From Lactonifactor sp050944855 (lineage in GTDB: Bacteria; Bacillota; Clostridia; Lachnospirales; Lachnospiraceae): a DNA stretch of 64,000 nucleotides. Below the pieces are notes generated by a model. It was not told where the DNA came from. It ran no database searches and saw only the letters and a program-made list of their open reading frames with translations. Where the stretch lies: assembly GCA_050944855.1 (NCBI GenBank), contig JBMNRU010000003.1, forward strand, positions 1-64,000. Direction: 5' to 3'. The translations under genes were made by a program, and so were the position numbers. This document shows positions 50,963 through 58,736 of the stretch, one piece after another; the first letter of the stretch is position 1, and each line of letters begins with the position of its first letter.

Positions 50963-51946
50963 ATGGAAAAAGTACCGGTGATTATTGATTGTGATCCAGG
51001 CGTAGATGATGCGCTTGCCATCATTCTGGCACTGCATCATCCAGGCATTGAGCTTAGAGCTGTATGCAGTGTAACCGGAAACGGTGATCTGGAGAACACT
51101 ACCAGAAACGCAAAGGATATACTTGCTTTGTGTGGTAGAAGAGATATTCCTGTTTATCGGGGATGCGACGTTGCTCTGGACGGAGAACAGCCGGAAACCG
51201 TAGAGTCTTCTTTTGGAGACGACGGATTAGGCGGCTGCGCTGCAAGTATTGCTTCCGATAAAGAAGTGGAGCAGGAACATGCAGTAGATTTTCTGTTGAA
51301 AGAAGTATCGGAACATCCGGGAGAGATCACTTTATTTGCAATTGGCCCATGTACCAATATTGCACAGGTGTTAAGGAAGGATCCTTCCTTTGCCCAGAAA
51401 GTCAAGCACCTGATTGTTATGGGAGGAGCCAAATACACCGGAAATATGAGCCCGGTGGCAGAATACAATTTCTGGGCAGATCCTCTCGCAGCAAAAGAAG
51501 TGTTCAAAGCAGGATTTCCAAAGATAGACGTGATAGGTCTGGATGTAACCAATAAAATCGCTCTGGGAGCCGATGTAAGAGAAATAATGCGTATCTTTGA
51601 TACGCCGATTTCCCGCTTTATTTATCAGGCTACGCAAAAAGGGGTAGATGATAACTGGGATTTCAGAAAACGTCCGGTAGCGCCAATGCATGATGTGTTG
51701 ACGGTAGGATATCTGATCGATGAAAGTATTCTGGAGATGAAAGATGCCTACATTGAGATTGAGACCGAAGGTCTTGCCAAGGGGCAGTCCTTAATCGATA
51801 TCGGCGGCTACTGGCATGATAAAAAGTGCAATGCCCGTTATGCGGCATCCGTGGACAGCCGGAAATTCTACCAGCTGTTTCTGAAAACAGTATTTCATGA
51901 AAAAGAAAATGAAATCAACGAATTTATTGAAAAAGAATGGAGATAA
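50963..51946 (+). CDS. Nucleoside hydrolase (IunH/Rih type)
   Basis: A 327-residue enzyme cleaving ribonucleosides to base and ribose. The Ca2+ site DCDPGVDDALAIILAL is at residues 9-24 (DxDxxxDD), the VTGNGDLENTTRNA loop lies near 38, LFAIGPCTNIAQVL near 119, a metal ligand region VMGGA near 146 and the conserved MHDVL near 242. All core residues are kept. It is free of the operon by a 112-base gap, but the next gene starts five bases after it, so it belongs to the ECF transporter unit. Its substrate is likely the compound imported by that transporter. Confidence 0.92.
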   Translation: MEKVPVIIDCDPGVDDALAIILALHHPGIELRAVCSVTGNGDLENTTRNAKDILALCGRRDIPVYRGCDVALDGEQPETVESSFGDDGLGGCAASIASDKEVEQEHAVDFLLKEVSEHPGEITLFAIGPCTNIAQVLRKDPSFAQKVKHLIVMGGAKYTGNMSPVAEYNFWADPLAAKEVFKAGFPKIDVIGLDVTNKIALGADVREIMRIFDTPISRFIYQATQKGVDDNWDFRKRPVAPMHDVLTVGYLIDESILEMKDAYIEIETEGLAKGQSLIDIGGYWHDKKCNARYAASVDSRKFYQLFLKTVFHEKENEINEFIEKEWR

Positions 51947-51950
51947 GAAT

Positions 51951-52553
51951 ATGAGCAAAGAAAATGGTTTTTTCAAAAGTAACTTTCCTTTAATGGTTAT
52001 TTTATTAATCCCAATTGCAATTGCAATTAATGTTGTTGGCGGAACAATGACTTCTGCATTAAAGCTTCCGATTGACCTGGATATGATCGGTGTTATTCTG
52101 GTAGGCGCTCTGGCTGGTCCTATTCCGGCAGCTGTTACCGGTATTTTAACTAACTTAATTAACGGTATTTTTGACCCAAGCTGGATTCCTTATGCAGTAA
52201 CTGCTTGTGCGATCGGTATCGCGGCAGGTTTATTGGGTAAATATGATATGATGACAAAAATCTGGAAAATTGTTGTTTCCGGTCTGATTATTGCTTTGAC
52301 AGCTATTCTTTTTTCTGTACCGATTACTGTATTCGTATTTGGCGGTTCTTCAGGCGGCGGATCATCTATGATCGCAGCAGGTTTGATGGCAACTGGTAAA
52401 GGTATTTTAGAGTCTATTTTATCTGTTGTTCTCGTAACTGAAACCATTGGAAAAATGCTCTCCATCTTTGTTGCTTACTTTGTTATCAAAGCAATCCCGG
52501 AGCGTTCTCTTGTAAAATTCAAATACGGCGCAAAATATATTAAAGAGAAATAA
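51951..52553 (+). CDS. ECF transporter substrate-binding S component
   Basis: A 200-residue membrane protein with about six helices. The start is the ATG at 51951 (GGAG eight bases upstream). The region LDMIGVILVGALAGPIPAAVTGILTNLINGIFDP (given here in parts: LDMIGVILVGALAGPIPAA near residue 43, then VTGILTNLINGIFDPSW) is typical of vitamin- or nucleoside-type S components. A Ser/Gly-rich loop, FGGSSGGGSSMI near 139, may line the substrate site. Genome context points to a ribonucleoside or a modified nucleoside, for example queuosine, as substrate. This is inference. Confidence 0.85.
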   Translation: MSKENGFFKSNFPLMVILLIPIAIAINVVGGTMTSALKLPIDLDMIGVILVGALAGPIPAAVTGILTNLINGIFDPSWIPYAVTACAIGIAAGLLGKYDMMTKIWKIVVSGLIIALTAILFSVPITVFVFGGSSGGGSSMIAAGLMATGKGILESILSVVLVTETIGKMLSIFVAYFVIKAIPERSLVKFKYGAKYIKEK

Positions 52554-52567
52554 GAGGAGAATCAATT

Positions 52568-53335
52568 ATGCAAAGGAAAGAGAAGCAGAAGAATAAAATT
52601 GCTGCCCTGTATCCATTGACAAAATTTTATCTGGCTTTGGTGGTGGCTATCATTACGCTGCTGCTGCCGGGAATCTTAATGAAGTTTATCTGTTTTGTAT
52701 GCCTTTGTATCTTGGCAGCAGCAAGCGGAGTAGGAAAACTGTTTTTCAAAAGAATGAGTCGGTCTGTTGGTATTATCATTATTCTTATGATTGTGATTCA
52801 GACTCTCTTTTATCCCACGGGAGACCCCATCTTTTCTATTTGGGTCTTTACAGCTAAGTGGGATGGGTTGTATTTTGCACTGCGTCTCGGCTTAAACTTT
52901 GCCGGCGCAGGCGGTGCCCTGATCTGGAACTTCTGTGTGACAACAGAACGTGATTTTGTGCTTGCACTGGAAAAGGCAGGTATGAGCCCAAGAGCTTCTT
53001 ATGTGGTGTTGTCAACCCTGCAGATGGTGCCGGTTATGAAAAAACGTTCTCAGGTTATTATGAATGCGCAGAAAGCGAGAGGCGTGGAGACAGAGGGTAA
53101 CCTGCTGGTAAGAGCAAAGGTATTTGTGCCTACTCTGGTTCCGTTGGTGCTCAGTTCCATACAGGGAACTGAAGAGAGAGCCCTGACACTGGAAGCCCGC
53201 GGTTTCTCCGTAGAAACACCTTCTACGCACTATTATGACATTCATCCGGAACCGATAGATAAAACTGTAAAGGTAATCATTACAATTGTACTGATCCTTG
53301 CGATAGTTGGGAGGATTCTGCTATGGCTTATATAG
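52568..53335 (+). CDS. ECF transporter T component (EcfT)
   Basis: A 255-residue transmembrane coupling subunit with five or six helices, linking the S component to the two ATPases. It begins with a basic N-terminus (QRKEKQKNKIAALYPLTKFYL). The coupling helices that grip the ATPases show as QVIMNAQKARGVETEG near residue 165 (A-R-G motif) and ALTLEARGFSVE near 205 (second A-R-G). It overlaps the next ATPase gene by 13 bases. Confidence 0.88.
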   Translation: MQRKEKQKNKIAALYPLTKFYLALVVAIITLLLPGILMKFICFVCLCILAAASGVGKLFFKRMSRSVGIIIILMIVIQTLFYPTGDPIFSIWVFTAKWDGLYFALRLGLNFAGAGGALIWNFCVTTERDFVLALEKAGMSPRASYVVLSTLQMVPVMKKRSQVIMNAQKARGVETEGNLLVRAKVFVPTLVPLVLSSIQGTEERALTLEARGFSVETPSTHYYDIHPEPIDKTVKVIITIVLILAIVGRILLWLI

Positions 53336-54171
53336 AATTAAATAACGTAACCTTTACCTATATGTTGGCAAAACAGCCGACAATGCAGAATATTAATCTG
53401 ACTCTTGAAAAAGGGAAGTTCTATGCGGTTTTGGGAGCAAACGGAAGCGGCAAGACGACTCTGTGTAATATTATCCGCGGATTTATCCCGAACTTTTACG
53501 AAGGGGAAATGAGCGGAGATGTGCTGTTGGAAGGAACCTCTCTGCATGATTACTCCATGAGCGATTTGGCACCGAAGATGGGATATGTATTCCAGAATCC
53601 TTTTAACCAGATTACGGGAGCAAGGGACAATGTGTTTGAAGAAATTGCTTATGGTCTGGAAAATTTCGGAGTACCGGTAGATGAAATTCAGACAAGAGTA
53701 GAAAAAATCATGGAAATGACCAATACGGCTTATCTGGCAGACAAAAATCCATTTGAACTGTCAGGCGGTCAGCAGCAGCGTGTAGCGCTGGCCTCTATTC
53801 TGGTTCTGGAACCGGATATTCTGGTTATTGATGAGCCAACTTCCCAGCTGGATCCTAAGGAAACAGAAAGAGTGTTTGATATCATCCGCCGCATGAAGGA
53901 AGCAGGCAAAACAATTATTCTGGTAGAACATAAAATTGAATTGGTTGCTGAATACGCAGACGATATCATTGTACTGGAAGACGGCAAACTGATCGACTTC
54001 GGGGAAAAACATGAGGTATTGTCAAAACTGGAACTGCAGGAACATGGAATTGTACTTCCGCAGTCAGCGGTACTGGCAGACAAAATGCGCAAGCGCGGTA
54101 TCGCGGTAGCGCCTAATGTGGTAACCCGTGCAGAGTTAACTGAGGAACTACATAAAATATACGGCAGATAA
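53323..54171 (+). CDS. ECF transporter ATPase (first)
   Basis: A 282-residue ABC ATPase of the EcfA type. Walker A is GANGSGKTTL near residue 38, the Q-loop GYVFQNPFNQ near 92, the canonical signature LSGGQQQRVALASILV near 147, Walker B ILVIDEPTSQLDP near 165 and the switch EH (LVEHKIEL) near 201. All catalytic elements are intact. It partners the second ATPase to form an asymmetric pair. Confidence 0.92.
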   Translation: MAYIELNNVTFTYMLAKQPTMQNINLTLEKGKFYAVLGANGSGKTTLCNIIRGFIPNFYEGEMSGDVLLEGTSLHDYSMSDLAPKMGYVFQNPFNQITGARDNVFEEIAYGLENFGVPVDEIQTRVEKIMEMTNTAYLADKNPFELSGGQQQRVALASILVLEPDILVIDEPTSQLDPKETERVFDIIRRMKEAGKTIILVEHKIELVAEYADDIIVLEDGKLIDFGEKHEVLSKLELQEHGIVLPQSAVLADKMRKRGIAVAPNVVTRAELTEELHKIYGR

Positions 54172-54185
54172 AAAGGAGTAATGAT

Positions 54186-54992
54186 ATGGCATTGATTGAA
54201 TTTAATGATGTAAGCTTTCAGTATCCTAATGGCTTTTCTGCTGTAGAACATGTAAATCTCAGCGTAGAGCGGGGAGAAAGCATTGCAATTGTAGGACAAA
54301 ACGGAGCCGGCAAGACCACTACCGTTAAGATGATGAATGGTCTGCTGAAACCAACCGAAGGAACCGTAATCGTGGATGGTATGAATACCCGGGATTTCAC
54401 AGCTGCCCAGTTATCCAGAAAGACGGGATATGTATTCCAGAATCCGGACGATCAGATTTTCCACAACACGGTAGAGGATGAAATTCGTTTCGGCCCTCAG
54501 GTTCTGAAATTTGACAGCAAAAAAACAGACGAAATGGTAGCATTTGCGGCAAAACTTACCGGCTTGGAAAACAGCCTGGATGTAAATCCTTATAATTTGC
54601 CGCTGTCAATCCGAAAGTTTGTAACCATCGCATCCGTGATCGCAATGGACGTGGAGATCCTGGTTTTGGATGAACCAACAGCAGGACAGGATCAGTATGG
54701 TATCCGAATCCTGGAAAACATATTAAAAGTTTTATTGGAAAAAGGTAAAACGATCATAACGATCACTCATGATATGGAATACGTGGTAAATAACTTTGAG
54801 AAAGTAGTAGTAATGGCGCATAAGAATATCCTGGAGATTGATCATCCAAGGAAAATATTTATGGAAGATGCATTACTGGAAGAAAGTATGCTGACACCTC
54901 CCTATGTAAGTTCTCTGGTGAAAGATCTGGGAATTCAGGAAGAGATCATTACTCACGATGAACTGATTCATTACCTGGTTTCTCATAAGTAA
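54186..54992 (+). CDS. ECF transporter ATPase (second, degenerate signature)
   Basis: A 268-residue ABC ATPase. Walker A GQNGAGKTT near residue 38, Q-loop VFQNPDDQIF near 86, Walker B ILVLDEPTAGQDQYG near 160 and the switch His TITHDMEY near 196 are normal. The ABC signature, however, reads PLSIRKFVTIASVIAM instead of LSGGQ. As the signature completes the ATP site of the partner, one of the two sites in the heterodimer should be altered. A subgroup of ECF ATPases shows this feature as far as I recall. Confidence 0.9.
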   Translation: MALIEFNDVSFQYPNGFSAVEHVNLSVERGESIAIVGQNGAGKTTTVKMMNGLLKPTEGTVIVDGMNTRDFTAAQLSRKTGYVFQNPDDQIFHNTVEDEIRFGPQVLKFDSKKTDEMVAFAAKLTGLENSLDVNPYNLPLSIRKFVTIASVIAMDVEILVLDEPTAGQDQYGIRILENILKVLLEKGKTIITITHDMEYVVNNFEKVVVMAHKNILEIDHPRKIFMEDALLEESMLTPPYVSSLVKDLGIQEEIITHDELIHYLVSHK

Positions 54993-55001
54993 TAGTAAGA
55001 T

Positions 55002-55068
55002 AGCTGCCATGATGTCAAAGCATTTAGATAAATTTCTAAATACTTATTGACATCATGGCAGTTTTTTT
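55002..55068 (+). terminator. Terminator of the ECF operon overlapping the next promoter
   Basis: CTGCCATGATGTCAA (55004-55018) pairs perfectly with TTGACATCATGGCAG (55047-55061), followed by seven T. The 28-base loop contains an operator-like palindrome (55022-55041). The right arm also provides the TTGACA of the next promoter. Confidence 0.85.
55022..55047 (+). promoter_or_regulatory. Operator copy 1 in the terminator loop
   Basis: A 26-base segment, ATTTAGATAAATTTCTAAAT plus ACTTAT, is nearly the same (24 of 26) as the segment at 55078-55103. The first 20 bases form a palindrome with one mismatch. Confidence 0.6.
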
Positions 55069-55075
55069 GTAAAAT
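55047..55075 (+). promoter_or_regulatory. Promoter of the arsR/sdpR-like gene
   Basis: TTGACA (55047-55052), a 17-base spacer and TAAAAT (55070-55075). The -35 lies in the right arm of the terminator stem, and the T-run of the terminator forms the spacer. Confidence 0.75.
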
Positions 55076-55077
55076 AT

Positions 55078-55103
55078 ATTTAGAAAATTTTCTAAATACT
55101 TAT
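55078..55103 (+). promoter_or_regulatory. Operator copy 2 at the transcription start
   Basis: ATTTAGAAAATTTTCTAAAT (55078-55097) is a perfect 20-base palindrome directly after the -10, followed by ACTTAT as in copy 1. It lies where an autorepressor would block initiation, so it is the likely binding site of the ArsR-type protein encoded next. Confidence 0.75.
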
Positions 55104-55119
55104 GAAACGGGGTGATCCA

Positions 55120-55404
55120 TTGTCATTTGCAGAGACATTTAAAGCACTGTCAGATCCTGTACGCCGGGAAATCCTGCAGCTGTTAAAAAACGGAAAATTG
55201 TCTGCGGGTGAGATAGGAAGTCATTTTGATATGACAGGCGCTACCATATCCTATCATTTAAGCGTACTGAAAAAGGCTGATCTGGTATGGGAAACAAAGG
55301 TAAAAAACTATATTTATTACCAATTAAATACCACGGTTGTTGAGGAAATCTTGTTATGGCTCACAGAGCTAAAAGGAGGAAATGAAGATGATAAAACGTC
55401 ATAA
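55120..55404 (+). CDS. ArsR/SdpR family autorepressor
   Basis: A 94-residue winged-helix repressor. I choose TTG at 55120, preceded by GGGGTG seven bases upstream; the ATG at 55102 lies within the operator and lacks a ribosome site. It reads LSFAETFKALSDPVRREILQ, then LSAGEIGSHFDMTGATISYH (recognition helix region). It has no cysteine metal site, unlike ArsR/SmtB metal sensors, and resembles Bacillus SdpR, which represses sdpRI until the toxin SdpC engages SdpI. It overlaps the sdpI-like gene by 17 bases. Confidence 0.88.
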   Translation: MSFAETFKALSDPVRREILQLLKNGKLSAGEIGSHFDMTGATISYHLSVLKKADLVWETKVKNYIYYQLNTTVVEEILLWLTELKGGNEDDKTS

Positions 55405-56020
55405 AACTTCTATTATTATTGGCTGCATGATCATTTTGCTGCCTGTTGTAATCGGCTTGCTTCTCTGGAACCAGTTGCCGAATGAAATTGCTACGCATTT
55501 CGACAGCAACGGCCAGCCGAATGGATGGAGCAGTAAGGCATTTACCGTATTGGGAATCCCGGCAATTTTACTTTTGATCCATCTTGCCTGTGTATTTTTT
55601 ACCGCTGCAGATCCCAAAAAGCAAAATATCCATGATAAACTGTTTACTCTTATTCTATGGATTGTCCCTGTAATATCTCTTTTGGTATGTCCTGCCAGCT
55701 ATGCGATTGCATTGGGAATGGAGCTGAATATAGAAAGTCTTACAAGTGTTTTAGTGGGAATCATTTTTATTCTCAGCGGCAATTATATGCACAAGGTGAA
55801 GCAAAACTATACGATCGGCATCAAAATCCCATGGACTTTGGACAGTGAAGAGAATTGGAACCGCACACACCGTCTTTCCTCCTGGCTTTGGATTTTGTGC
55901 GGAATCCTATTTCTGGCCAACTCGTTTCTGAGAATAGGCGTTATTTTGCTGCCCTGTATTTTGGTTATTGCTTTTGTACCGATGGTGTATTCCTTTATTC
56001 TTTATAAAAAGGGAATTTAA
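55388..56020 (+). CDS. SdpI family membrane protein
   Basis: A 210-residue membrane protein with about six helices. The ATG at 55388 lies eight bases after GGAGG. Residues 30-55 carry the DUF1648 signature LPNEIATHFDSNGQPNGW, and the C-terminal part (IKIPWTLDSEENWNRTHRL near 150) is the SdpI domain. In Bacillus, SdpI gives immunity to the SdpC cannibalism toxin and sequesters SdpR at the membrane. No toxin gene is present here, so it may protect against others' toxins or sense envelope stress. Confidence 0.9.
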   Translation: MIKRHKTSIIIGCMIILLPVVIGLLLWNQLPNEIATHFDSNGQPNGWSSKAFTVLGIPAILLLIHLACVFFTAADPKKQNIHDKLFTLILWIVPVISLLVCPASYAIALGMELNIESLTSVLVGIIFILSGNYMHKVKQNYTIGIKIPWTLDSEENWNRTHRLSSWLWILCGILFLANSFLRIGVILLPCILVIAFVPMVYSFILYKKGI

Positions 56021-56176
56021 AGGAAAAAGTCCTGTGCATAAATTCCAACGGATGATACTCTCATGACTAAAAAAATGCAAGAAAATACGTACTTGAAGTT
56101 ATCCCTGAGAGTGCGTATAATGATTAGAGCACAAGTCAAAAAATGTGCAATACTTGCAGATACCGAAAGGAAAGTA

Positions 56177-58039
56177 ATGAGAAAATTAGCATTAAATGAT
56201 GAAATATTACTAAAAATCGAGAAACCCGCAAGATACATCGGCAATGAGGTTAACAGTGTGATGAAAGACGCTGAAAAGATGGATATCCGCTTTGCGATGT
56301 GTTTCCCGGACGTATATGAGATCGGTATGTCACATCTGGGCATCCAGATTCTTTACGATATGCTGAATGAGAGAGAAGATATCTGGTGTGAGCGTGTCTA
56401 CTCTCCATGGCCGGATCTGGATCAGGTCATGCGCAGGGAAGAGATCCCCTTATTTGCACTGGAGAGCCAGGATCCGGTAAAGGATTTTGACTTTTTAGGC
56501 ATTACCATCCAGTATGAGATGTGCTATACCAATATTTTACAGATTCTGGACTTGTCACAGATTCCACTGTATGCGAAAGACCGTACCGAAGAACATCCTC
56601 TTGTGATCGGAGGCGGTCCCTGTACTTATAATCCGGAACCGTTGGCACCGTTTTTTGATCTTTTCTATATTGGAGAAGGAGAAACGGTTTATTTTGACTT
56701 GATGGACGCTTACAAAAAGAATAAAGCAAACGGCCAAAGCCGGGAGGAGTTTTTGCATAAAGCAGCACAGATTCCGGGAATTTATGTGCCTTCTCTTTAT
56801 GAACCGGCTTATCATCCGGACGGAACGCTGGCTTCTTTTACACCGAAATATCCGGATGTTCCGGCAACTGTAGAAAAGCAGGTTGTTATGGATGTTACCC
56901 ATACGTATTATCCAAAAGCACCTGTGGTGCCGTTTATCAAAGCGACGCAGGACAGAGTGGTTTTAGAGATCCAGAGAGGATGTATCCGAGGCTGCCGTTT
57001 CTGTCAGGCCGGAATGTTATATCGTCCTACCCGGGAAAGAGATGTGGAATTCTTAAAGCAAACCGCAAAGGATATGCTGAAGAATACAGGACATGAAGAA
57101 ATCTCGTTAAGTTCCTTAAGCTCCAGTGATTATTCTCAGCTGCAGGAACTGATCCGTTTCCTGATTGATGAATTTGAAAAAACAGGGGTAAATATTTCTC
57201 TGCCTTCTCTGCGTATTGATGCCTTTTCTCTTGATATTATGAGTAAAGTGCAGGATATCCGAAAAAGCAGTCTGACCTTTGCTCCGGAAGCAGGAACCCA
57301 GAGACTCCGCGATGTGATCAATAAAGGGCTTACGGAAGAAGTAATCCTGGAAGGTGCCGGACAGGCATTTGAGGGCGGCTGGAACCGGGTAAAACTATAT
57401 TTTATGCTTGGACTTCCTACCGAAACCCAGGAAGACATGAAGGGGATCGCCCATCTGGCAGAAAAAATTGCCAAACGCTATTATGAAATACCAAAAGATC
57501 GGCGCAACGGCAAATGCCAGATCGTAGTCAGCACCTCTTTCTTTGTGCCGAAACCATTTACTCCGTTCCAGTGGGCATCTATGCTTCCGGAACAGGAATA
57601 TCTGGATCGGGCATATATTGTAAAACAGGAAATCAAAGATCAGTTAAATCAGAAAAGTATCAAATACAATTATCACGAAGCAGACATTACCATTTTGGAA
57701 GGGCTGTTGGCGCGAGGAGACCGAAGAGTAGCGGACGTGATCCTTCATGCCTACCGAAATGGTGCACTTTTTGACTCCTGGACAGACTGGTTTAAAAGAG
57801 AAGCATGGGAAAAAGCTTTTACGGATACCGGATTGGATCTGGGCTTTTATACCCTGCGGGAACGTACACAGGATGAACTGCTCCCCTGGGATTTTATCAA
57901 TATTGGTGTTACAAAACAATTCCTCTGGAAGGAATGGATAAAAGGAACCCAACAGGAACAGGTAACGCCTAACTGTCGCGAGCAATGTTCCGGCTGTGGT
58001 GCCAGGGTATATAAAGGAGGTGTCTGTATTGAACATTAG
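56177..58039 (+). CDS. TIGR03960 family B12-binding radical SAM protein
   Basis: A 620-residue protein. The start is the ATG at 56177 after AAAGGA; the frame is open upstream but without a start signal. The N-terminal part is a B12-binding-like domain (FPDVYEIGMSHLGIQILYDM near residue 40, VIGGGPCTYNPEPLAPF near 143). The radical SAM motif is RGCIRGCRFCQAGM (CxxxCxxC) near 267. A C-terminal Cys set (CREQCSGCGARVYKGGVC) can bind another cluster. The family forms an operon with the DUF2344 protein and RNase E/G, as here. The reaction is unknown; RNA or ribosome modification is suspected. Confidence 0.93.
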   Translation: MRKLALNDEILLKIEKPARYIGNEVNSVMKDAEKMDIRFAMCFPDVYEIGMSHLGIQILYDMLNEREDIWCERVYSPWPDLDQVMRREEIPLFALESQDPVKDFDFLGITIQYEMCYTNILQILDLSQIPLYAKDRTEEHPLVIGGGPCTYNPEPLAPFFDLFYIGEGETVYFDLMDAYKKNKANGQSREEFLHKAAQIPGIYVPSLYEPAYHPDGTLASFTPKYPDVPATVEKQVVMDVTHTYYPKAPVVPFIKATQDRVVLEIQRGCIRGCRFCQAGMLYRPTRERDVEFLKQTAKDMLKNTGHEEISLSSLSSSDYSQLQELIRFLIDEFEKTGVNISLPSLRIDAFSLDIMSKVQDIRKSSLTFAPEAGTQRLRDVINKGLTEEVILEGAGQAFEGGWNRVKLYFMLGLPTETQEDMKGIAHLAEKIAKRYYEIPKDRRNGKCQIVVSTSFFVPKPFTPFQWASMLPEQEYLDRAYIVKQEIKDQLNQKSIKYNYHEADITILEGLLARGDRRVADVILHAYRNGALFDSWTDWFKREAWEKAFTDTGLDLGFYTLRERTQDELLPWDFINIGVTKQFLWKEWIKGTQQEQVTPNCREQCSGCGARVYKGGVCIEH

Positions 58040-58736
58040 AGTGAAATTTTCCAAAACAGGTTCTATGAAATTTATCGGACATCTTGACATCATGCGGTAT
58101 TTCCAGAAAGCAATTCGTCGGGCAGGAATTGACATTGCCTTCTCCGGCGGCTTCAGTCCTCATATGATCATGTCCTTTGCTGCGCCATTGGGTGTGGGGA
58201 TCACCAGCAGCGGGGAATATTTTGATATGGAAGTAAACAGTACGTATTCTTCTGAGGAATCCCTGCGGCGTCTCAATGAAGTAATGGTAGAGGGAATTGA
58301 GGTCCTCAGTTACCGGAAAGTACCGGAAAGCAAGGCAAGTAAAGCCATGTCACTGGTAGCAGCGGCCGATTATCTGGTTACTTTTCGTCCCGGAAAAGAA
58401 CCGGCACAGGACTGGAAAACAAAGCTTGCCGAATTTTACAGTCAGGATTCCATCACCGTGTGGAAAAAAACAAAGAAAAGTGAAAAGGAAATGGATATCC
58501 GGCCATTTATTTATCAGCTTTTTCTTCAGGGTGATGCCGTATTCATGCAGCTGGCAGCCGGAAGTACATCTAACACAAAACCGGAACTGGTGATGGAGGC
58601 ATTTGCTGCTTATGCAGGTATCGCGATGGATGAATTTGCATACACAGTACACCGCCTGGAAGTATATGCCAATACCGGAACCGAAGAGAAGCCTGTATGG
58701 ATACCATTAGAAGGCCTGGGAGAAGAAATTGAGTAA
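58029..58736 (+). CDS. TIGR03936/DUF2344 radical SAM-associated protein
   Basis: A 235-residue soluble protein of the DUF2344 family. The TTG at 58029, seven bases after GGAGGTG, is chosen as start. Motifs: VKFSKTGSMKFIGHLDIMRY near residue 4, and FSGGFSPHMIMSFAAPLGVG near 37. It is encoded only next to TIGR03960-type radical SAM genes, sometimes fused to them, so it is probably a partner subunit. It overlaps the preceding gene by 11 bases and the next by eight. Confidence 0.92.
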   Translation: MNIRVKFSKTGSMKFIGHLDIMRYFQKAIRRAGIDIAFSGGFSPHMIMSFAAPLGVGITSSGEYFDMEVNSTYSSEESLRRLNEVMVEGIEVLSYRKVPESKASKAMSLVAAADYLVTFRPGKEPAQDWKTKLAEFYSQDSITVWKKTKKSEKEMDIRPFIYQLFLQGDAVFMQLAAGSTSNTKPELVMEAFAAYAGIAMDEFAYTVHRLEVYANTGTEEKPVWIPLEGLGEEIE

